64,000 bases of DNA from Chryseosolibacter sp964493505 (GTDB lineage: Bacteria > Bacteroidota > Bacteroidia > Cytophagales > Cyclobacteriaceae). Position numbers and translations under genes: made by a program. The notes under the pieces were generated by a model. That model searched no databases. It was not told the DNA's origin and saw nothing but the letters and a program-made list of their open reading frames with translations. Shown here piece after piece: positions 49,136-56,556 of this stretch (position 1 is the first letter of the stretch; each line of letters begins with the position of its first letter). The stretch covers positions 62,001 to 126,000 of the forward strand of contig CAZBNP010000009.1 in the NCBI GenBank assembly GCA_964493505.1, in the 5' to 3' direction.

Positions 49136-52000
49136 ATGAGCCGAAAATTACTTCTGCATTCCCTCTTCCTGACGTCGATCCTGGTCATCGGCTTTGTGTT
49201 CTCTTCTCACGCCACGCACCTTCGCGCTGGCGAGATCACGGTTGAGCGGATTGGCTGTTCCAACGTCTGGAGAATCACCGTTACCGTTTATACAAACACG
49301 ATCAATACGAATGTTCTTTTCGGTGGTGAAGATGACTGGCTGGACTTCGGCGATGGAAACAGGATGCTGATACCCGAGCAGGATAATGTGCTGCGCCCGG
49401 ACCTCGGCGTTGGGATTGCCACAGCTTCGTACACGGTCACCCACGCATACTCGGGTAACGGACGATATCTCGTAAGCTACTCCGAACCCAACCGCAACGC
49501 TGGTGTCGTCAACATGGAAGGGTCTGTCAACACGCGTTTTTATATTGAGACAGAACTCATCATTGATCCGATTCTCGGCTGCAACAACACTCCAAAACTG
49601 CTGGTTCCGCCGATTGACCGCGCGTGTACCGGAATCGCGTGGTTTCATAACCCGGGCGCTTACGATCCCGACGGCGACAGCCTTTCATACGAAATGGTGA
49701 TTCCCTTTCGCGCGCGGAATACAACGGTGGTAGGCTATCGCGACCCTGCTGATCCGTTCTTCTATTCGAATTACTCCATGGGCAATGAGACGGCTTCAGG
49801 TCCTCCTACGTTCAGCATTAATTCAGTTGACGGAACCCTGACATGGGATTCGCCGGGCCGGTCGGGGGAATACAATATTGCCTTTGTTATCCGGGAATGG
49901 CGACGCGTCGGCGGCGTATGGCGCCGGATCGGTTTCGTGCGACGCGACATGCAGATCATCGTTGATGACTGCGACAATGAACGGCCCGACCTCGAGGTTC
50001 CCGATGATGTTTGTATCGAAGCCGGCGCTACGCTCACAGCGGAGATCTTTGGCACCGATCCCGACGGCGACAGCGTAAAGATCGAAGCGTTCTCCGAGAT
50101 CTTTGAGTTTGCACCCGCGCAGTTTCCCGCGACGGTATCGCCCTTTCCCGCGCGATTCGCTTATCAGCCCGCTAAACTCGATTTCGAATGGGTTACGGAC
50201 TGCTCACACATAAAAGATCAGCCTTATCAGGTTGTCTTTAAGATCACAGACCGATCGCCCACCGGTTCGCGACTTGTAACGTTCAAGACGTGGAACATCC
50301 GTGTCGTGGGGCCGAAACCCGAATGGGCGAGTGCTACCACCGACCTGGCAACGCGCAGTGCAAATCTCGAATGGGATCCTTATACCTGCCAGAACGCGGA
50401 GTCGATCCAGCTATGGAGAAAGGTCGACAGCTTCCCCTTTGATCCCGATAGTTGCCAGACGGGAATGCCTGAAGGACTGGGATACGAACTCATCAATACG
50501 GTTGCGGCTAACACCGCATCGTATGTGGACGACAACAATGGTCAGGGGCTTGCAAGCGGGGCGCAGTATTGCTACAGGTTGGTCGCTTTATTTCCCCTTC
50601 CCAAGGGTGGTGAAAGTTATGTATCGGAGGAAATTTGTCTTGACCCGATCCTCGCGGACAGGGCGATCATTACGAACGTGACAGTAGACATTACCGGCGA
50701 CACAGACGGGCAGATCACCGTTCGCTGGACACCACCGTTTGAAGCTGACCCGGCGCAGTTTCCGCCGCCCTATACCTACCAGGTGGGCCGCGCGGAAGGG
50801 TTCTCGGGTAATGTCGGGCTGACGATCGTCGGCACCGTTTCAGATACGACGTTTACGGATACCGGACTCGATACACGCACCAGGGTTTACAACTACCGGA
50901 TTATCGCTATCGACAACGAATCGAAACCGCTGGATGCATCGGCCACGGCTTCGTCAGTGAGATTGGAGGCAGACTCGGAGGTGAACAGCATTCGTCTTAC
51001 CTGGAGTGCTTTCGTGCCCTGGTCTAACCAGATACAGACCACGCCAAACCGCCACCACATCTATCGTGGGATGGAAGGTGATACCGATGCGGAACTTGTC
51101 TTGATAGACAGTGTCGATGTCACTTCGGCCGGATTCACCTATCTCGACCTTGGTCCGTTGGACCAAAACCAGGAGTACTGTTACAAGGTGATGACGCGCG
51201 GCGCGTATGGTAACCCGCGCATAGGTGAACCGTTACTCAACTTCTCACAGAAAATATGCACACAGCCGGGTGATACGCTCGCTCCGTGTAAACCACTTGC
51301 TCCGCTCCCCGTGCAACCGATCGATTGCGCGGCCTATGTAAATGAATTGGAAACGTGCGATCGTCCGAGCTTCTCCAATACGATCCGCTGGTCACGTGGT
51401 ACGGAGCAATGTGATAATGATGTGTCTTATTACCGGATCTATGTCGCCTCTACTACCACCGGAAATTTTTTCCCGCTTCCGATCGAGATACGTGATACGC
51501 TTTATGTAGACGAGAACCTGCCTTCTTTCGCAAGGTGTTATAAAATACAGGCGGTTGACCGGTCGGGTAACGAAAGTGAACTCAGCGATGCTATATGCTT
51601 CGATAATTGTCCATACTACGAACTACCGAATTTCTTTACACCCAACGGCGACCAGTGTAATGACCTGTTCAGCGCCTTCAGTTCTATTAACCGGACGTGG
51701 GGCGGTGGAGAAGGGTCGCTTGGTGAACCGTGTAGCGCCTTATCGTCTGATGTGACCAAACGCTGTGCCCGCTTTGTCGAAAAAGTAAACGTCCGTATTT
51801 ACAATCGCTGGGGAAAGGAAGTATTTGACTACCAGTCCGGCGGCGAGCGTACGATCTATGTCGACTGGGATGGCCGTGATCACGATGGCAGAGAGCTCGC
51901 CACGGGTGTTTACTACTACGTCGCAGAAGTGACTTTCGAGTCCGTCGATCCTCGCAAGCGAAACCAAATCATTAAAGGCTGGGTACATCTGATGAGGTGA
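49136..52000 (+). CDS. Large secreted protein with T9SS type B sorting domain
   Basis: A 954-residue protein with a signal peptide (to about SSHA). The N-terminal part has cadherin-like features (twice DPDGDS: GAYDPDGDSLSYE and GTDPDGDSVKI). Then come fibronectin-III-like domains with many Cys-Pro linkers, and a C-terminal type B domain: LPNFFTPNGDQCNDLFSAF, VRIYNRWGKEVF, DWDGRDHDGRELATGVYYYVAE. Unusually, about 35 residues (SINRTWGGGEGSLGEP and on) are inserted between the first and second conserved blocks. The function is probably surface adhesion or a gliding-related role. It is alone on its transcript. Confidence 0.9.
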   Translation: MSRKLLLHSLFLTSILVIGFVFSSHATHLRAGEITVERIGCSNVWRITVTVYTNTINTNVLFGGEDDWLDFGDGNRMLIPEQDNVLRPDLGVGIATASYTVTHAYSGNGRYLVSYSEPNRNAGVVNMEGSVNTRFYIETELIIDPILGCNNTPKLLVPPIDRACTGIAWFHNPGAYDPDGDSLSYEMVIPFRARNTTVVGYRDPADPFFYSNYSMGNETASGPPTFSINSVDGTLTWDSPGRSGEYNIAFVIREWRRVGGVWRRIGFVRRDMQIIVDDCDNERPDLEVPDDVCIEAGATLTAEIFGTDPDGDSVKIEAFSEIFEFAPAQFPATVSPFPARFAYQPAKLDFEWVTDCSHIKDQPYQVVFKITDRSPTGSRLVTFKTWNIRVVGPKPEWASATTDLATRSANLEWDPYTCQNAESIQLWRKVDSFPFDPDSCQTGMPEGLGYELINTVAANTASYVDDNNGQGLASGAQYCYRLVALFPLPKGGESYVSEEICLDPILADRAIITNVTVDITGDTDGQITVRWTPPFEADPAQFPPPYTYQVGRAEGFSGNVGLTIVGTVSDTTFTDTGLDTRTRVYNYRIIAIDNESKPLDASATASSVRLEADSEVNSIRLTWSAFVPWSNQIQTTPNRHHIYRGMEGDTDAELVLIDSVDVTSAGFTYLDLGPLDQNQEYCYKVMTRGAYGNPRIGEPLLNFSQKICTQPGDTLAPCKPLAPLPVQPIDCAAYVNELETCDRPSFSNTIRWSRGTEQCDNDVSYYRIYVASTTTGNFFPLPIEIRDTLYVDENLPSFARCYKIQAVDRSGNESELSDAICFDNCPYYELPNFFTPNGDQCNDLFSAFSSINRTWGGGEGSLGEPCSALSSDVTKRCARFVEKVNVRIYNRWGKEVFDYQSGGERTIYVDWDGRDHDGRELATGVYYYVAEVTFESVDPRKRNQIIKGWVHLMR

Positions 52001-52074
52001 CCGATCAATTTTGATCTTTCGCTTATTACTTTCAAATTTGGGCGAACAATACCGACCACCAAACAACGACAGGT

Positions 52075-52950
52075 TTGAAAGCATATATTTTCCCCGGCCA
52101 GGGTGCGCAGTTTCCCGGAATGGCCAAAGACATCTACGATCAAAACCCCAAAGCGAAAGAGCTGCTCGATCAGGCAAACGAGATTCTCGGTTTTGATATC
52201 ACAGGCGTTATGTTCGCGGGTTCGGCGGATGAATTGAAACAGACGAAGGTAACACAACCAGCGGTCTTCCTCCATTCAGTTGCTCTTGCACTCTCGTCTA
52301 ATTCGTTTCATCCTGATATTGTTGCGGGACATTCCCTGGGCGAATTCTCGGCCCTCGTGGCAAACAAATGCCTTTCGTTTGAAGACGGACTGAAGCTCGT
52401 TTACCAACGCGCGATAGCTATGCAGAAAGCATGCGAAGCAACCCCTTCGACCATGGCAGCCATCCTCGGGCTAGACGATCAGGTAGTGGAGGATATCTGC
52501 GACTCTATCGATGAGATAGTGGTGCCGGCAAACTACAACTGTCCCGGGCAATTGGTGATCTCCGGAACGATCAAGGGTGTTGAGCTCGCCTGCGAAAAAA
52601 TGAAGGCCGCGGGTGCTAAACGCGCTTTGCTGCTTCAGGTAGGAGGGGCGTTCCATTCGCCGCTGATGGAATCCGCGCGCGAAGAACTCGCTGTGGCGAT
52701 AGAAGCAACCATATTCAACAAGCCGGTTTGCCCGGTATATCAAAACGTCAATGCCAGTCCCGCCGTGGATGTCAGCGAGATCAAGAAGAATCTCATTGCA
52801 CAGCTTACCGCACCGGTGAGATGGACCCAGTCCGTGCTCAGGATGACGCAGGACGGAGCCAATTCGTACATTGAATGCGGTCCCGGAAAAGTATTGCAGG
52901 GGCTTGTCAGGAAAATCTCCCCGGAAGTGGAAGCGGGATCCGGTGTTTAG
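52075..52950 (+). CDS. fabD: Malonyl-CoA:ACP transacylase FabD
   Basis: FabD moves malonyl from CoA to acyl carrier protein for fatty acid synthesis. The 291-residue protein has the oxyanion motif FPGQGAQFPGM, catalytic Ser87 in GHSLGEF and the His in GGAFHSPLM. The TTG at 52075 encodes the first residue of MKAYIFPGQGAQ, the normal family start, so a TTG start is the best reading. It ends in a repeat-rich spacer before the convergent folK. Confidence 0.95.
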   Translation: MKAYIFPGQGAQFPGMAKDIYDQNPKAKELLDQANEILGFDITGVMFAGSADELKQTKVTQPAVFLHSVALALSSNSFHPDIVAGHSLGEFSALVANKCLSFEDGLKLVYQRAIAMQKACEATPSTMAAILGLDDQVVEDICDSIDEIVVPANYNCPGQLVISGTIKGVELACEKMKAAGAKRALLLQVGGAFHSPLMESAREELAVAIEATIFNKPVCPVYQNVNASPAVDVSEIKKNLIAQLTAPVRWTQSVLRMTQDGANSYIECGPGKVLQGLVRKISPEVEAGSGV

Positions 52951-52954
52951 TTTC

Positions 52955-53022
52955 GGTTCCGGATTCAAGGTTCCGGATTTAGAGCTGTCCAACTCGAAAC
53001 GCTAAACTCGGAACGCTAAACC
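52955..53022. repeat. Degenerate tandem repeats between fabD and folK
   Basis: GGTTCCGGATT occurs twice (about 52955-52980) and CGAAACGCTAAACT / CGGAACGCTAAACC twice (about 52994-53022), 14 bases apart. The second pair includes the stop codon of folK (TAG, 53016-53018). The spacer is otherwise non-coding. Confidence 0.55.
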
Positions 53023-53498
53023 CGGTCGACCGCCAGGACGTCGACGCACTCGTCTAACAGGGTGGCGATTGATTTCCTGAGAACGGGGTGGACAAAATCG
53101 GGTGCGAGTTCCGCCAGCGGTAAAAGTGTAAACCTGCGAGCGGGGATCCCCGGATGTGGAACGCGGAGGTGTATCGTGTCAATCACTTCGCTGCCGTAAA
53201 AGAGCAGGTCAATGTCGATGATCCGCGGTCCCCATTTCACGCGGCGGATCCGCCCCATCTGAAGTTCGATTTCCAGCAACATCGCAAGCAATTCTTCCGC
53301 CGGCAACGAAGATGTGATCTCAACTACCTGGTTGTAGAAGTCAGGTTGTTCTTTCAACCCCCAGGCTGCGCTACGGTATAGAGAGGACCGGCCAGTGATC
53401 GTCCCCACGTTTTTTTCAATGATTCCAAGCGCTGACGCGATATTTTGCGCAGGGGCCCCCTCGTTGGATCCTAAAAGCAGGAATATGTTCCGGTCCAT
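53016..53498 (-). CDS. folK: 2-amino-4-hydroxy-6-hydroxymethyldihydropteridine pyrophosphokinase FolK
   Basis: FolK transfers pyrophosphate to the pterin precursor in folate synthesis. The 160-residue protein has LLLGSNEGAPAQNI, VVEITSSLPAEELL, the E-x-QMGRIRRVKWGPRIIDIDLLFYG motif with the metal-binding Asp pair, and VPHPGIPARRFTLLPLAEL. All key residues are present. The gene is alone on the minus strand between fabD and sppA. Confidence 0.95.
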   Translation of the reverse strand: MDRNIFLLLGSNEGAPAQNIASALGIIEKNVGTITGRSSLYRSAAWGLKEQPDFYNQVVEITSSLPAEELLAMLLEIELQMGRIRRVKWGPRIIDIDLLFYGSEVIDTIHLRVPHPGIPARRFTLLPLAELAPDFVHPVLRKSIATLLDECVDVLAVDRV

Positions 53499-53600
53499 GA
53501 AGCGTCAAAAATAGCGTGATCCATCGCTGAAAAGAAACAGGTGGCCCGCTTTTATACGTGGCCTAACCTTTTATTAGGATCACTTATGGGTACTTTTTAC

Positions 53601-53608
53601 TACTTTTG
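53601..53608 (+). promoter_or_regulatory. -7 promoter box of sppA
   Basis: TACTTTTG matches TAnnTTTG and lies 22 bases before the ATG at 53630. It includes the TTG at 53606 that could be mistaken for an earlier start codon. No convincing -33 element is seen. Confidence 0.55.
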
Positions 53609-53629
53609 ACCCTTAAACAATCCTTATAT

Positions 53630-55396
53630 ATGAGTTTTGGAAAAGCCTTTCTGTCGTCCTGCCTCGGTGCGCTTGCGGCGATGATCGTTTTGTTTTTTTT
53701 GGCTATAGCGTTCTTCAGCGCCATGATATCCGGTATGTCAAATGACAAGACCGTGGTGGTCAAAGACAACTCCGTACTACACCTTGAACTCGACGCCCAG
53801 ATAACCGAATTGACTGTTGAAAATCCACTGGCGGGTCTTCCCGTGCCTGGCGGAGATGTTCGCAGAATCGGTTTGCTTGCCCTCAAACAGGCTATTGATC
53901 ATGCTAAAGACGACGATAAGATCAAGGGTATATACCTCGATGTCAGTATGTCCACCGCGGGATTCTCCACCCTTCAGGAGATACGCGAATCACTGCATGA
54001 CTTCCGCGAAAGCGGCAAGTGGGTGGTCGCCTATAACGAGACTATGTCGGAAGGAGCATACTATCTTTCGAGTGTTGCCAATGCTGTATATCTGCACCCG
54101 GAAGGAGAGATCGAGTTCAATGGACTAACCGCAACGATCGGCTTTTATAAAAAGCTGCTGGATAAATGGCAGGTGAAGCCGCAGATTTTTCGCGTCGGGG
54201 AATTCAAGAGCGCTGTTGAACCCTTTATCATGGAGAAGATGAGCGAAGAAAACCGCGCTCAGCTCAGCGCGATGGTCAATAACATTTACGGACACATGCT
54301 GGCGGATATTGCCGGGTCCAGGAGTATCGATCCGCAGCGATTGGAAGAGATATCAGATCAGATGCTCGTTCGCAACGCCGAGTCTACGGTAGACCTCGGG
54401 CTTGTCGATTCGCTGCTATACCGTGATCAGTTTAATGCTGTGCTCAGAAATGAGCTTGAAATTGGCGAAGAAGATGGGATCAATCTGATTCCCTATAACA
54501 AGTACCGCAAGAGTTACTCCACCTACCAGAAGTCCGACAATGAGATCGCCGTTATCGTTGCGCAGGGCGCCATTATTCCCGGCGACGGCAATCAGCAGGA
54601 TCAGGTGATCGCCGCCGACAAATTTGTCGCCCAACTTCGGAAAGCCCGGGAGGACGACGGTGTAAAAGCAATCGTATTGCGCGTAAATTCACCCGGAGGG
54701 GAGTATCGCGCATCCGATATGATCTGGCGTGAGATGACGCTGGCCCGCGAAAAGAAACCGGTGATCGCTTCCATGTCCGACTATGCGGCATCGGGCGGTT
54801 ACTACATCTCCATGGCCGCCGATACGATTGTAGCACAACCCACTACGATCACAGGCTCGATTGGGATCTTCGGAATGATCTTTGACCTCAGCAGCTTCCT
54901 GGGAAATGAAATAGGCATCACGTTTGACGAAGTTCGCACCGGTGATTACGGCGATACCTATACCATCACCCGTCCATTAACTCAACCAGAGAAAAATTTT
55001 GTTCAGAAGAGCCTGGATGAATACTATGAATCCTTTACGCGCAAGGCGGCGGAAGGACGCCACCTTACACATGAAGAAATACTCAAGGTAGCATCGGGGA
55101 GGGTCTGGACCGGGCAACAGGCGCTCGATAATAAACTTGTGGATGTGCTCGGCGGATTCGACGATGCTGTAAGGATCGCCGCGAACGCTGCCGGCGTCGA
55201 AGACGACTACAAAGTGAAGTACTACCCCGCGCCCAGGAATTTTTTCGAGGAGATACTCGCAAACATCGAGGAGAACACCGAAGCCAGGGTTGATCAGCGG
55301 TCAGGCCACTTGTATTCCTGGTACCGGGAAGGAAGGAAAGTGCTGCAATACCAGGGTATCCAGGCGCGCATGCCATTCGAGCTGAAGTTTGAATAA
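53630..55396 (+). CDS. sppA: Signal peptide peptidase SppA, long form
   Basis: SppA is a membrane protease degrading leftover signal peptides. The 588-residue protein is the double-domain (67K) type: an N-terminal membrane helix (about 12-36), a first ClpP-like domain with the catalytic Lys193 in RVGEFKSAVEPF, and a second one with the nucleophile Ser388 in YAASGGYYIS. Both residues fall where E. coli SppA has K209 and S409. The ATG at 53630 is preferred, since the upstream TTG lies inside the promoter box. bioB follows after 71 bases. Confidence 0.95.
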   Translation: MSFGKAFLSSCLGALAAMIVLFFLAIAFFSAMISGMSNDKTVVVKDNSVLHLELDAQITELTVENPLAGLPVPGGDVRRIGLLALKQAIDHAKDDDKIKGIYLDVSMSTAGFSTLQEIRESLHDFRESGKWVVAYNETMSEGAYYLSSVANAVYLHPEGEIEFNGLTATIGFYKKLLDKWQVKPQIFRVGEFKSAVEPFIMEKMSEENRAQLSAMVNNIYGHMLADIAGSRSIDPQRLEEISDQMLVRNAESTVDLGLVDSLLYRDQFNAVLRNELEIGEEDGINLIPYNKYRKSYSTYQKSDNEIAVIVAQGAIIPGDGNQQDQVIAADKFVAQLRKAREDDGVKAIVLRVNSPGGEYRASDMIWREMTLAREKKPVIASMSDYAASGGYYISMAADTIVAQPTTITGSIGIFGMIFDLSSFLGNEIGITFDEVRTGDYGDTYTITRPLTQPEKNFVQKSLDEYYESFTRKAAEGRHLTHEEILKVASGRVWTGQQALDNKLVDVLGGFDDAVRIAANAAGVEDDYKVKYYPAPRNFFEEILANIEENTEARVDQRSGHLYSWYREGRKVLQYQGIQARMPFELKFE

Positions 55397-55467
55397 CCGT
55401 AATGATTTTTTAACCTGTTTCCTGTAAGACACCCCCGGGAGTTGAAAAGGAGAACCTTTAACCAACG

Positions 55468-56451
55468 ATGACAAATATTAGAAACAACTGGACACGGGAA
55501 GAGATCACCGAGATCTACAATCGTCCCGTGCTTGAACTGATATACCAGGGAGCATCCGTGCACCGCCAGTATCACGACCCGATGGAAGTACAAGTGTGTA
55601 CGCTGCTATCGGTGAAGACCGGAGGATGTCCGGAGGACTGCTCGTATTGTCCTCAGGCGGCCCGCTATCACACCGATGTAGAAGTACACAAGCTGATGGA
55701 GGTAAAGGAAGTGCTCGGCCGCGCGCAGGAAGCAAAAGAAGCCGGCAGCACACGTTTCTGTATGGGCGCTGCCTGGCGTGAAGTACGCGACAACCGCGAC
55801 TTCGACAGAGTCATCGAGATGGTGAAAGGTGTCAACGAAATGGGAATGGAAGTGTGCTGCACCCTGGGTATGCTTACACATGACCAGGCGGTGAAACTAA
55901 AGGAAGCAGGATTGTATGCCTACAACCACAACCTCGACACCAGCGAAGAATTTTACAGCGACATTATTTCCACGCGAACCTATGCAGACCGGCTTGAGAC
56001 GCTGGAAAACGTCAGAGAGGCTAAAATCTCCGTCTGCTCGGGTGGTATCATCGGTATGGGCGAGCGGGAAGAAGATCGCATAGGCATGCTATATACACTT
56101 GCCACGCTGCCGGAGCACCCTGAATCGGTTCCTGTAAATGCGCTTGTGCCGGTGGAAGGCACGCCGCTTGAAGATCAGCCGCGTGTATCGGTGTGGGAGA
56201 TGGTGCGTATGATCGCTACGGCGCGGATAATCATGCCACGCGCAATGGTCAGGCTCTCCGCAGGACGTGTCAGAATGAATATGGAGGAACAGGCATTGTG
56301 CTTCCTCGCCGGCGCGAACAGCATCTTCTCCGGCGACAAACTGCTTACCACGCCTAATCCCAATATTGTGCAGGATGAGGAGATGTTCCAGGTTCTTCAG
56401 TTACGACCGCGGGCCCCGAAGTCGGTGGTCGACAGTTCGGTAGGTCATTAG
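55468..56451 (+). CDS. bioB: Biotin synthase
   Basis: BioB inserts sulfur into dethiobiotin using radical SAM chemistry. The 327-residue protein has the radical SAM cluster Cys54-x3-Cys58-x2-Cys61 (GGCPEDCSYCPQ), the sequence RFCMGAAWR, YNHNLDTSEEFY, and the conserved ARIIMPRAMVRLSAGR with the Arg ligand of the auxiliary [2Fe-2S] cluster. No other bio genes are adjacent. The biotin made is used by AccB, encoded elsewhere in the window. Confidence 0.97.
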   Translation: MTNIRNNWTREEITEIYNRPVLELIYQGASVHRQYHDPMEVQVCTLLSVKTGGCPEDCSYCPQAARYHTDVEVHKLMEVKEVLGRAQEAKEAGSTRFCMGAAWREVRDNRDFDRVIEMVKGVNEMGMEVCCTLGMLTHDQAVKLKEAGLYAYNHNLDTSEEFYSDIISTRTYADRLETLENVREAKISVCSGGIIGMGEREEDRIGMLYTLATLPEHPESVPVNALVPVEGTPLEDQPRVSVWEMVRMIATARIIMPRAMVRLSAGRVRMNMEEQALCFLAGANSIFSGDKLLTTPNPNIVQDEEMFQVLQLRPRAPKSVVDSSVGH

Positions 56452-56556
56452 GAACACCGAACATCCATCTGTTTTGCAAGCAGCCAGACGTCTGCCAGGA
56501 TAGGACCGTGGGGCGGGTATAGTTTTTAAGCATGATTCGGGAACCGATCATTGCTT

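Noticed and set aside
53606..53629. TTG start for sppA, eight codons upstream
   Set aside because: The TTG lies within the -7 box TACTTTTG, so it would not be transcribed as a start; the ATG at 53630 begins a normal membrane anchor.
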